This document shows positions 43,921 through 51,895 of a DNA stretch of 64,000 nucleotides, one piece after another. Source of the DNA: SIAQ01 sp964484265 (GTDB taxonomy: Bacteria; Planctomycetota; Planctomycetia; Gemmatales; Gemmataceae); NCBI GenBank assembly GCA_964484265.1, contig CAZAFH010000008.1, forward strand, positions 1 through 64,000. Reading direction: 5' to 3'. How positions within the stretch are numbered: the first letter of the stretch is position 1; each line of letters opens with the position of its first letter. The notes beneath the pieces were generated by a model. That model was not told where the DNA came from. It made no database searches and saw only the letters and a program-made list of their open reading frames with translations. The position numbers and the translations under genes were made by a program.

Positions 43921-45339
43921 ATGGCTCAGCAACCAATCGGCGACGACATTCACTTCGCCACGATCCGCGACCTTGCCGAGCGCTTGCGCACGCGGCGATT
44001 GACGTCCGTCGATCTGACTCAGGCATGCGTGGATCGGCTCCAGAAAATCGGCACACGTTTGAACGCCGTCGTCACGATGCGCGAGGCGGCGCTCAAGGAC
44101 GCCGCCACGGCGGATCAAGAGATTCGCGCGGGCAATTATCGCGGCTTGCTGCACGGCATTCCCTATGGCGCTAAAGACCTCCTCGCAACAGCGGGTGTAC
44201 CGACGACGTGGGGAGCGGAGCCGCTGCGCCGCCAGGTCTTCGATTACGACGCCACAGTGATCCGCCGATTGCGTGCCGCTGGCGCCGTGCTTGTTGCCAA
44301 ATTAGCGATGGTCGAACTCGCTGGTTCCTTCGGCTACAACAATGCCGACGCGTCATTCACCGGCCCGTGCAAGACGCCCTGGAACCTGGGGTACTGGTCA
44401 GGCGGTTCGTCGTCGGGGTCGGGTGCGGCCGTCGGAGCCGGTCTCGTGCCGTTCGCCATCGGTTCGGAGACGTCTGGCTCGATCATCACTCCAGCGGCGT
44501 ATTGCGGCATTGCGGGACTAAGACCCACTTATGGGCGAGTCAGCCGATATGGCGCGATGGCGCTTTCCTGGACGCTCGACAAACTCGGACCGATGTGCCG
44601 TTCCGCGGATTGTTGCGGCATCGTGTTGGGTGTCATTGCGGGGCGTGATGCGAAAGACCTGTCCACGGCAAACCGCACGTTTTCCTGGACCCCGATGCCG
44701 CGCGATCCGAAGCGCAAGTTCCGCGTCGGCATCATCCGGGGCTGTACGACGGCCATCCAACCGGAGGTGCGAACGAATTTTCTCGAGTCGGTGAAAACCC
44801 TCGGCCGCTTCTGCGAAATCACGGAGGACGTTCCATTTCCCAACATGCCATTCGGGCCTGTCGTATCGCTCATCATCAATGCCGAGGGCGCCAATTCATT
44901 TCGCGAACTGATCGAATCGGGACGAATCCAGGATCTTCGTACCGAGCAGATGAAGACCGGCAGTGTGGCAGCATCGATGACGCTTGCCGTCGATTATCTC
45001 CAGGCAATGCGCGTGCGTACGCGCATGAAGAAGGCGCTCGACGAAGCTTACGCGAAGTACGACGCGCTCATTGCGCCGGCTCGAACGACGGTCGCCTATC
45101 CGATCAATCGCGACTTCAGCGAGTCTTATCCGAAATTTCGCGGCGGTCCGCCGATCATTCCCGCGGGCAATATCGCCGGCCAACCAGCGATTTCGATCCC
45201 GAACGGGTTCGGCCCGAACAACCTGCCCACTGGAATTCAGTTCACCGGCAAAGTCTGGAGCGAGGCGACGCTGCTCAGCATCGCTCATGAGTACCAACGG
45301 GTCACCGATTGGCATCGCCGACGGCCGCCGATGAAGTGA
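43921..45339 (+). CDS. amidase (amidase-signature family, GatA-like)
   Basis: 472 residues. The Ser-cisSer-Lys triad is visible: Lys in IPYGAKDLLAT, the cis-Ser in WSGGSSSGSGAAVGAGL and the nucleophile Ser in IGSETSGSIITPAAYCGI. The N-terminal helical part (ATIRDLAERLRTRRLTSVDL) is the usual amidase start. It hydrolyses a C-N amide bond; substrates of this family are diverse. A glutamyl-tRNA amidotransferase role is unlikely because no GatB/GatC genes are adjacent. CGGAGCG precedes the ATG. It is upstream of the molybdenum enzyme genes but separated by a large hairpin. Confidence 0.92.
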   Translation: MAQQPIGDDIHFATIRDLAERLRTRRLTSVDLTQACVDRLQKIGTRLNAVVTMREAALKDAATADQEIRAGNYRGLLHGIPYGAKDLLATAGVPTTWGAEPLRRQVFDYDATVIRRLRAAGAVLVAKLAMVELAGSFGYNNADASFTGPCKTPWNLGYWSGGSSSGSGAAVGAGLVPFAIGSETSGSIITPAAYCGIAGLRPTYGRVSRYGAMALSWTLDKLGPMCRSADCCGIVLGVIAGRDAKDLSTANRTFSWTPMPRDPKRKFRVGIIRGCTTAIQPEVRTNFLESVKTLGRFCEITEDVPFPNMPFGPVVSLIINAEGANSFRELIESGRIQDLRTEQMKTGSVAASMTLAVDYLQAMRVRTRMKKALDEAYAKYDALIAPARTTVAYPINRDFSESYPKFRGGPPIIPAGNIAGQPAISIPNGFGPNNLPTGIQFTGKVWSEATLLSIAHEYQRVTDWHRRRPPMK

Positions 45340-45370
45340 TGCGGTTTCCGCCTGCGGAACCCATGGGAAT

Positions 45371-45442
45371 CGTTTAGCCGCGACGCGCCAGCGGAGCGCG
45401 GGATACTGCCCACTCGCTCCGCTGGCGCGTCGCGGCTAAACG
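45371..45442. repeat. 28-bp inverted repeat with the GCGACGCGCCAGCGGAGCG core
   Basis: Arms 45371-45398 (CGTTTAGCCGCGACGC...) and 45415-45442 are reverse complements with a 16-nt loop. It lies 31 bp after the amidase stop, where it may end transcription. It is a member of the GTTTAGCCGC repeat family in this window. Confidence 0.85.
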
Positions 45443-45574
45443 AACAATCGGCGAGAACTGTCATTTTTTCCCCAGATATTTCTTGACCTGGCACGTCCAC
45501 CATTTACAATCCTCTTTGCCATTCTTCGTTGCTAACGCCGCGCTTTGCGCGGGTTCCTTTGGAAGGGGTAATTC

Positions 45575-46207
45575 ATGATTGAACTCGAAACCACCGATGC
45601 CGGCCCGTCGCGGCGTCAATTTTTGCAGGGCACAGGCGCCGCCGTCACGGCGACCGCATTGACCGGCTACGCCGCCTCCGACACGCCAGCTGCGGAAGTG
45701 CAGCCAGGCGGCGGACAAACGCCCTCCGTCGGCCCTGCTGCTGCCAAGATCACGCTCAACGTCAACGGGCGCGACGTGAATGCGACCGTGGAACCGCGCG
45801 TCACGCTGCTGGACGCTTTGCGGAACTATCTCGACGTCACCGGCTGCAAACGCGTCTGCGATCGCGCGACCTGCGGCGCCTGCACCGTCATGCTCGATGG
45901 CAAAGTCGTCTACGCATGCACCGTCCTCGCCATCGAAGCTCAAGGCAAAGCGATCCGCACCGCCGAGAGCCTGTACAACGACGGCAAGGCCGACGCGGTC
46001 CCGACGGCGTTCGCTCGCGCCGATGCCCAGCAATGCGGCTTCTGCACGCCTGGTTTCGTCGTCGCCATGAAGGCAGTGCTTGAAGCCAATCCCCAGGCCA
46101 CCCCGGCCGAAATCGAACACGGCCTGCAGGGCAATATTTGCCGTTGCGGCACCTACGAACAAATGCGCGATGCGATTTATGCATTGTGCAATCAGAAACG
46201 CACCTAA
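45575..46207 (+). CDS. paoA: Tat-exported 2Fe-2S subunit of an aldehyde oxidoreductase (PaoA-like)
   Basis: 210 residues. A twin-arginine signal (PSRRQFLQGTGAAVTATAL) sends the folded, cofactor-loaded complex to the periplasm. Ferredoxin-type cysteines are in CKRVCDRATCGACTV with a fourth at VYACTV, binding one 2Fe-2S cluster. The second cluster is held by CGFCTPGF and ICRCGTY in the C-terminal helical domain. The subunit feeds electrons between Mo and FAD in PaoABC. GGAAGGGG precedes the ATG. The Mo and FAD subunit genes follow in order S-L-M rather than S-M-L as in E. coli. Confidence 0.92.
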   Translation: MIELETTDAGPSRRQFLQGTGAAVTATALTGYAASDTPAAEVQPGGGQTPSVGPAAAKITLNVNGRDVNATVEPRVTLLDALRNYLDVTGCKRVCDRATCGACTVMLDGKVVYACTVLAIEAQGKAIRTAESLYNDGKADAVPTAFARADAQQCGFCTPGFVVAMKAVLEANPQATPAEIEHGLQGNICRCGTYEQMRDAIYALCNQKRT

Positions 46208-46210
46208 ACA

Positions 46211-46327
46211 AGCTCTTAGCTGTCAGCTATCAGCTTTCAGCTATCAGCCGTTCAATACAAGACTGGGTCCGCAAGCGGTCGCTACCAAGCAATACTTTGC
46301 ATGGCTGAAAGCTAATAGCTGACAGCT
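46211..46327. repeat. inverted repeat of the AGCTGTCAGCTAT family inside the molybdenum-enzyme operon
   Basis: Arm 46218-46241 (AGCTGTCAGCTATCAGC...) pairs with 46304-46327 at 23 of 24 positions, across about 62 bp. It lies between the 2Fe-2S and Mo subunit genes, just before the AGGGG ribosome-binding site of the latter. The same family appears at 38476-38513. Confidence 0.8.
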
Positions 46328-46368
46328 CTTATCACACAGAAAAGCATCACCCTCGGAGGGGTTCCACA

Positions 46369-48609
46369 ATGCCATGGCCAGCAAATCGCCGACTGATCGG
46401 CACGAAAGTGCAGCGTCTCGACGGCATCGAAAAAGCCACCGGACGCGCCAAATATAGCTTCGACATCAACCGTCCGCGCATGCTGTATGCTCGCATCTTG
46501 CGTTCGCCGCATGCTCATGCGACGCTCAAGACCGTGGACACCAGCGCTGCGGAAAAGACGGCCGGGTTCCGCGCGTTGTACCAGATCAAGAAAGCCGGCG
46601 CCGAGGTGTTCTTCGCGGGCGATGAAATCCTCGCCATCTGCGCGGACACCGAGGAGCACGCCGAGGATTGCCTTCGAGCCGTGCGCGTGGAATACAATGT
46701 GCAGGCGCACGTCGTGAAGGAAACCGACTCGCTTGCCTCGCAAACGAACGTGACAGGCGGCGCGGGCGCGACCAATATCGTCGCCGCCGGCGATTTCGCG
46801 ACGGATAATTTCGACACTGTAGGCTTCCAGGGCGCCGCCGCGACGCACCAGGCGAGCTACGGAATTGCCGTCATTTCGCACCAGTGCCTGGAATCACACG
46901 GGCTTGTGGCCGAGTGGGACGCGAAGCAAGAAAACCTGACCGTGTGGGCCTCGACCCAGGCGGTGCCGAACACCGCTGAGGGCCTGCGGGTTCATTTCAA
47001 GCTGAAGCCCGGCCAGGTCACTTGCATCACTAACTACATGGGCGGTGGATTCGGCAGCAAATTCGGGCCGGACATTCAAGGCATCGCCGCTGCTGAGCTG
47101 GCGAGGACAACGCGCCAGGCCGTCAAGCTGATGCTCGACCGTGCCGAGGAAGTCACCGTCGGCGGCATTCGGCCCTCGGCCTACGGAACCGTAAAAGTCG
47201 GCGGCACGAAGGAAGGTCGCATCACCGGTTACGAAGTCGATTGCTACGGCACCGGCGGCGTTAATCGCGGACCAACCGTGAACTTCGGTTTGCTGCCTTA
47301 CGTCTACGGACCGGCGATCCCCAATATCAAACGCCGTCATCGCGTGGTCCGCACCAATGTGCAAACGGCTCGCGCCATGCGTGCGCCCGGCCATCCGCAG
47401 AACGCCATCCTCACCGAGCAAGCGCTTGACGACTTGGCGGCGAGGCTCAACGTCAACCCCATGACGCTTCGATTGGCGAATCTTCCGCCGAACGATATGG
47501 CCGAGCGCCAGGCCAATCCGCGCGTGTTCCTCGGTCAACGGTCCGACATCTATCGCACGGAGATCGAGATTATCCGCAAAATGTCGGGCTGGGATCGCAA
47601 CTGGCATCCGCCCGGTCAAGGCGGCAAGGGAACCGTCAAGACAGGGTTGGGCATGGCGCTCCATACCTGGGGCGGCGGCGGTCGCGGTCCGAACCCGACG
47701 CGCGTCACCATCAATGCCGATGGCTCCGTCGTCGCTCAATCCTCTTCGCAGGATCTCGGCACGGCTCATCGCACCGTCATGGCCATCATCGTGGCGGAAG
47801 TGCTCGGACTGCAACCGACCGACATCACCTGCATCATTGGCAATAGCCAGCACGGCCCCTCGACGCCATCGGGAGGTTCGACGACCTGCCCAGGCACGTC
47901 GCCTGCCATTCTCAAAGCGGCGGAACTGGCTGTCGATGCCATGCTCAACGCTCTCGCGGGCCGACTTAATGTTCGCCGGAATCAGCTTTCGATCGCGCCG
48001 GGCGTCATCGTCAATGCCGCTAACAACCAGCGGATTCCGTTCCGCGATGCGTGCCGCCAAATGGGTGTTCCCAATGTCCAGGCGAATGGCGATTGGCCCG
48101 TCCAAAAGGACCTCCAGAGCAATGCCGCTCTGCGCGAGGAATGGACGACACGCCTCACCAATCAGGGCGTCGGCGGCGTGCAGATCGCCGAAGTCAAGGT
48201 GGACACCGAGACTGGCATCGTCAAATGCAGCCGGTTCTGGGCGGTTCAAGACTGCGGAATGATCATCAACAAGCTGGCGTGTGAGTCGCAGGTCGCTGGC
48301 GGCGTCATCATGGGCCTGAACTACGCTCTCTACGAAGAGTGCATTTACGACCGGCAAACCGGGCGACAGGTCAATGCCGACATGGAGTTCTACAAACTCG
48401 GCGGCATCGCCGACATGCCGAATATCTACGTCCACATGCACGACATGCCCGAACGCGGCGTCATCGGTATCGGCGAACCGCCGACCATCGGCACTGCGGC
48501 GGCGGTTGGCAACGCCATCTTCAACGCCACCGGCGTCCGCGTCGCGCACGCACCGTTCACGCCCGAACGGGTTCTTGCCGCTCTCAATAACCGCCGGGCC
48601 CAACCGTAA
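46369..48609 (+). CDS. paoC: molybdopterin-binding catalytic subunit of aldehyde oxidoreductase (PaoC-like)
   Basis: 746 residues. Typical xanthine-oxidase-family motifs follow in order: the first domain (TKVQRLDGIEKATGRAKYSFD, MLYARILRSPHAHA), NYMGGGFGSKFGPD, the RAMRAPGHPQ region near the cofactor, GTAHRTVMAIIVAEVLG and QHGPSTPSGGSTTCPGTSPA. Near the end GVIGIGEPPTIG carries the catalytic Glu next to the Mo centre. It lacks its own signal and must be co-exported with the Tat subunit. The chemistry is hydroxylation of an aldehyde or heterocycle with water. AGGGG precedes the ATG. Confidence 0.92.
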   Translation: MPWPANRRLIGTKVQRLDGIEKATGRAKYSFDINRPRMLYARILRSPHAHATLKTVDTSAAEKTAGFRALYQIKKAGAEVFFAGDEILAICADTEEHAEDCLRAVRVEYNVQAHVVKETDSLASQTNVTGGAGATNIVAAGDFATDNFDTVGFQGAAATHQASYGIAVISHQCLESHGLVAEWDAKQENLTVWASTQAVPNTAEGLRVHFKLKPGQVTCITNYMGGGFGSKFGPDIQGIAAAELARTTRQAVKLMLDRAEEVTVGGIRPSAYGTVKVGGTKEGRITGYEVDCYGTGGVNRGPTVNFGLLPYVYGPAIPNIKRRHRVVRTNVQTARAMRAPGHPQNAILTEQALDDLAARLNVNPMTLRLANLPPNDMAERQANPRVFLGQRSDIYRTEIEIIRKMSGWDRNWHPPGQGGKGTVKTGLGMALHTWGGGGRGPNPTRVTINADGSVVAQSSSQDLGTAHRTVMAIIVAEVLGLQPTDITCIIGNSQHGPSTPSGGSTTCPGTSPAILKAAELAVDAMLNALAGRLNVRRNQLSIAPGVIVNAANNQRIPFRDACRQMGVPNVQANGDWPVQKDLQSNAALREEWTTRLTNQGVGGVQIAEVKVDTETGIVKCSRFWAVQDCGMIINKLACESQVAGGVIMGLNYALYEECIYDRQTGRQVNADMEFYKLGGIADMPNIYVHMHDMPERGVIGIGEPPTIGTAAAVGNAIFNATGVRVAHAPFTPERVLAALNNRRAQP

Positions 48610-48626
48610 CAAATAGCAGATTTCAA

Positions 48627-48673
48627 ATTTCAAATTGCAAATTGGAGACGCTTTCCAATTTGCAATTTGAAAT
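48627..48673. repeat. 20-bp perfect hairpin between the Mo and FAD subunit genes
   Basis: Arms 48627-48646 and 48654-48673 (ATTTCAAATTGCAAATTGGA and its exact complement) have a 7-nt loop. The stem is A/T-rich and sits inside the operon, so it may tune the subunit ratio or be a REP-like insertion. Confidence 0.8.
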
Positions 48674-48700
48674 CGCAAAAACAAATAAAGGAAGTTACCC

Positions 48701-49705
48701 ATGAAGAATTTTACCTACTATCGCCCCACTACCGCGGAGCAGGCGGTCTCGCTGCTCGAAGCGCGCTGGGGCAATACCGAAATGCTCGCGGGCGGCACCG
48801 ACCTGCTCACCTTGCAAAAACAATACATCGCTCAACCCGCCCGCGTTGTCAGCCTAAACGCCATCGGCGGCCTGAAAACGATCGCCATCGGCGAACGCAG
48901 CGTATCCATCGGCGCCGGGGCTACCTTGGCGACAATTTCCTCGAATGCCGATCTGCGCCGCCTTTTCCCCGCCCTCACCATGGCGGCGAGCGAAATCGGC
49001 GGGCCGCAAATCCGCAACATGGGCACGCTCGGCGGCAACCTCTGCCAGCGCAACCGCTGCTGGTACTTCCGCGACGAACATTCGCCCTGCTTGCTTCGCG
49101 GCGGCAACCGCTGCTCGGCCATTGAAGGCGAGAACAAATACCACGCGATCTTTACCCAGAATCATCGCTGCGTCATTTCCAGCCCCTCCACGCTGGCGAC
49201 CGGACTGATCGCGCTTGGCGCGTCGGCCGAGGTGCTCGGTCCGCAAAATCGCCGGCGCAATATCGAGCTGGCGAAATTCTACACAGCGCCCGTCGGTCCG
49301 AACGATCGCGAACATTCGCTTGCGGCCAACGAACTCATCACCAGCGTCACGATTCCTGTCCGTGGTCTAAACAGCGCGGCTTACGAAGTTCGTCAGCGCC
49401 AGGTGTCGGATTGGCCGATTGTCCAGGCTGCTGTCGCTTTCACGGGCGGTCGCAACGGCGAAAAAGCGACGGGAGTTCGCATCGTGCTCGGTCAGGTCGC
49501 GCCGACGCCGTTGCTCTCGGAGACCGCCGCCCGAGCACTGGAAGGTCGGCCGATCAACGAAGCCAACGCCACCGCCGCCGGTCGTGCCGCCGTCGAAGGC
49601 GCGAAACCGCTCAGCCAGAACGGCTACAAGATCCGCCTTGTCGAAGTCGCCGTCAAACGCGCTTTGATGCTGGCCGCTGGATTGCCGCGATACTGGGAAG
49701 CGTAA
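48701..49705 (+). CDS. paoB: FAD-binding subunit of aldehyde oxidoreductase with extra cysteine cluster (PaoB-like)
   Basis: 334 residues. The FAD motif is EMLAGGTDLLTLQK at residues 26-39, and the second flavin element is SEIGGPQIRNMGTLGGNLCQR. A Cys-rich insertion follows, with four cysteines in NLCQRNRC, HSPC and GNRC. E. coli PaoB has a comparable insertion holding a 4Fe-4S cluster, so an added cluster is expected here. The C-terminal CO-dehydrogenase flavoprotein domain (ATGVRIVLGQVAPTPLLSETAARALEGR) is normal. GGAAG precedes the ATG. No PaoD/XdhC-type Mo chaperone lies in the window. Confidence 0.92.
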   Translation: MKNFTYYRPTTAEQAVSLLEARWGNTEMLAGGTDLLTLQKQYIAQPARVVSLNAIGGLKTIAIGERSVSIGAGATLATISSNADLRRLFPALTMAASEIGGPQIRNMGTLGGNLCQRNRCWYFRDEHSPCLLRGGNRCSAIEGENKYHAIFTQNHRCVISSPSTLATGLIALGASAEVLGPQNRRRNIELAKFYTAPVGPNDREHSLAANELITSVTIPVRGLNSAAYEVRQRQVSDWPIVQAAVAFTGGRNGEKATGVRIVLGQVAPTPLLSETAARALEGRPINEANATAAGRAAVEGAKPLSQNGYKIRLVEVAVKRALMLAAGLPRYWEA

Positions 49706-49716
49706 TCTTTGGTCAT

Positions 49717-49742
49717 TTGGCCCGCCGTCAATGGCGGGCCAA
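49717..49742 (+). terminator. hairpin after the FAD subunit gene
   Basis: TTGGCCCGCC (49717-49726), loop GTCAAT, GGCGGGCCAA (49733-49742) form a perfect 10-bp stem 12 bp after the stop codon, followed by TAAACAAAC rather than a T run. A related hairpin is at 57382-57399. Confidence 0.65.
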
Positions 49743-49826
49743 TAAACAAACTGTATAGCCAAATCTCATGCCCGCGCTCGTCCAAGGCGAGCGGTTAAAC
49801 ATCACCTCAACAATGCGATCTGCTTG

Positions 49827-51119
49827 ATGGAATCACCTGCACCTGCTGTCCCCGCCCGTGCCTGGGTAGTCACCTTCGCCGGCACGGCAATCAATCTCTG
49901 CCTGGGCATTCTCTATGCCTGGAGCGTATGGAACAAAAGCCTCGTCGCCCCGAATCCGGACCTCGTCGATGAGCCGATGACAGGCCTAAACGAGGGCTGG
50001 CACTACCTTTCGAACTCCCGGACAACTTTGGCCTACTCGCTCTGCGGCTTTGTCTTCGCCCTCGTGATGATCGTGGGCGGCAAGCTACAAGACCGCTACG
50101 GTCCCAAACTCGGAGCGACGGCTGGTGGACTTTTTCTCGCCGCGGGATGCATCCTCTCCGGATGGATGCAGAGCTACCTCGGCCTGATCCTCGGATTCGG
50201 CATTCTCGGCGGCATCGGCATGGGATTGGCGTACGCCGCGACGACTCCCGCAGCCGTCAAGTGGTTCGGCCCGCATCGGCGCGGGTTGATCGTCGGCATC
50301 GTGGTCGGCGGTTATGGCGGAGCGGCGATCTACATCGCACCGCTGGCGAGTTGGCTGATCGAGGGCTACGGCATTTCGCAAAGTTTTGTCGTGCTCGGAA
50401 TTTTCTTCGCCATCGTCGTCATCATCGCGGGGCAGCTTCTCTCTTGGCCTCCCGTGGGATACGTTCCGCCTGGCGCGAAGGGCCTCGCCGCGGCGAGCGC
50501 CCCGCCGGCGCGGGCTGATTGGTCGGCCTCGGCGATGATGAAAACAACACAGTTTTACGCGCTTGTGTTTCTATTTCTCGGTTCGGCCCAATCGGGCTTG
50601 CTCGTCATCAGTTTCGCCGCGCCGATTCTCAGCCGCACGGCACGGGACGTCGAGTTTCTCGCCGCCAACGCCTGGCTGCTTGCAGCATTCGGAGGCTTTG
50701 TCAACGCCATGGGCCGCGTCGGCACGGGGCAGTATTCCGACGTGATTGGCCGAAAGAACGCGTATCTCATTAACGGCGTCGTATCCGCCATCTGCTTGCT
50801 TGCGACGCCCTATGTGATGCAGACACAAAACGTCTGGGCGCTTTTCGTCGTCGTCGGCGTCGCCTACTGGCAATACGGCGGCGGCTTGGCGCTTCTGCCG
50901 GCGTTCACCGGCGATTTTTTCGGATCGAAGAATTTGGGCCTGAATTACGGTCTCGTCTTCATCGGCTGGGGCCTGGCCTTCGGCGTCGTCCAAATCGCGG
51001 GTTATCTGCGCGACCGAATGGGCACGCTCGACTACGCATTTTATCTTTCAGGAATATTGCTTATAATCGCCGTCGGAGTCTGCGCCATGCTGCGCCGGCC
51101 GGCGGATCCCGTGGCATGA
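49827..51119 (+). CDS. OFA-type major facilitator superfamily transporter
   Basis: 430 residues from ATG 49827 (the TTG at 49824 is rejected). About twelve helices start at VTFAGTAINLCLGILYAWSVWN, a typical OFA opening. The loop between helices 2 and 3 contains GGKLQDRYGPK (the MFS G-x-x-x-D-R-x-G motif). Later helices read GGIGMGLAYAATTPAAVKWFGPHRRGLIVG and FGSKNLGLNYGLVFIGWG. OFA proteins exchange oxalate, formate, lactate or related monocarboxylates. Substrate here is unknown. It follows the aldehyde-oxidase cluster, so a link to carboxylic acids is possible but not shown. Confidence 0.9.
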   Translation: MESPAPAVPARAWVVTFAGTAINLCLGILYAWSVWNKSLVAPNPDLVDEPMTGLNEGWHYLSNSRTTLAYSLCGFVFALVMIVGGKLQDRYGPKLGATAGGLFLAAGCILSGWMQSYLGLILGFGILGGIGMGLAYAATTPAAVKWFGPHRRGLIVGIVVGGYGGAAIYIAPLASWLIEGYGISQSFVVLGIFFAIVVIIAGQLLSWPPVGYVPPGAKGLAAASAPPARADWSASAMMKTTQFYALVFLFLGSAQSGLLVISFAAPILSRTARDVEFLAANAWLLAAFGGFVNAMGRVGTGQYSDVIGRKNAYLINGVVSAICLLATPYVMQTQNVWALFVVVGVAYWQYGGGLALLPAFTGDFFGSKNLGLNYGLVFIGWGLAFGVVQIAGYLRDRMGTLDYAFYLSGILLIIAVGVCAMLRRPADPVA

Positions 51120-51203
51120 AGCCGACTCGACTCGATCGGCCATTCGCGGACGTTGCGTCCCGAATCGATAGCGAGTAGAATGAGACCAATCAGGAGAACA
51201 GGC

Positions 51204-51431
51204 ATGAGCAATCCGATCACCATCACTCTTGACCTCCCGAACAACTGGAAGCAACTGCGGCTGCCGCGAGCGTTGAATGAGCGGTTGCAAGAGTTGCTGG
51301 ATCGCCTGGACGAATCGGGACGATTGAGCGCGCGTGAACGAAGAGAGGCTCAGGCCCTCGTCGAGCTCAATGATCTGCTGTCCTTGATGAAGGCTCAAGC
51401 CGCTCTATCGCGAACACGGCGCCAACAATGA
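51204..51431 (+). CDS. small protein upstream of an HNH nuclease gene
   Basis: 75 residues, from ATG 51204 with CAGGAGAACA upstream. It opens with a beta strand (PITITLDLPNNWKQLRLP) and continues as charged helices (LNERLQELLDRLDESGRLSARERREAQALVELNDLLSLM). This looks like a DNA-binding or antitoxin-like ribbon-helix form. Its stop overlaps the start of the HNH gene (ATGA), so they are translationally coupled. Similar small-protein/HNH pairs are common in planctomycetes and cyanobacteria. Function not known. Confidence 0.78.
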   Translation: MSNPITITLDLPNNWKQLRLPRALNERLQELLDRLDESGRLSARERREAQALVELNDLLSLMKAQAALSRTRRQQ

Positions 51432-51845
51432 GCGATAGAATTCCAGCACGTCTGGCTCGGTTCGTTCGCGCTCGCGCTCGTGACGCTTGTGAATACTGCC
51501 GGCTTCCTCAACGTACCCAAGAGGCGACATTTCACCTTGATCATGTCATTCCACGAGTGAATGGAGGATCGACGGAGGAAGATAATCTGGCCCTGGCGTG
51601 TGTATCGTGCTCGCTCCGAAAAGGCGCGAGAACACTGATTTCTTGAGGTAGAAACGAATTCCTTTCGCCCTTTATTCAATCCGCGAGCCGACGCATGGAG
51701 TGATCACTTTGAATGGGGCCCAATGTGGCGAATGATCGGCAAAACTCAAACAGGCCGAAGAACGATTCGGGCACTCAAACTCAATCGGCGTGACTTGGTA
51801 AGAATCCGAAGAGCATGGGCGCGCATCGGAGCCTTTTCAGGATGA
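51428..51845 (+). pseudogene. HNH endonuclease with a +1 frameshift
   Basis: The first frame (51428-51646, 72 residues) has the HNH core: CEYC zinc half, FHLDHVIPRVNGGSTEEDNLALAC and SCSLRKG, then stops at TGA 51644. Reading on in the +1 frame from 51645 gives EVETNSFRPLFNPRADAWSD, then a segment containing HFEWGPMW, TGRRTIRALKLN and RIRRAWARI, up to a stop at 51843. That is the expected C-terminal half of this HNH family (PLFNPR, W..HF.W, G..TGR.T...L.LN). The junction is TCT TGA G. It is either a one-base indel that broke the gene or a programmed +1 shift like that of prfB. Confidence 0.8.
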
Positions 51846-51895
51846 CTTGCGCGGAGTATCCGTTTCACAAACCCCACCAAATCGGAGCAACGCCG

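Noticed and set aside
46894..48702. 602-residue open frame on the minus strand
   Set aside because: It lies wholly opposite the molybdenum-binding subunit gene, whose protein has all family motifs. Antisense frames of this length are expected in G+C-rich codon patterns, and the translation shows no fold.
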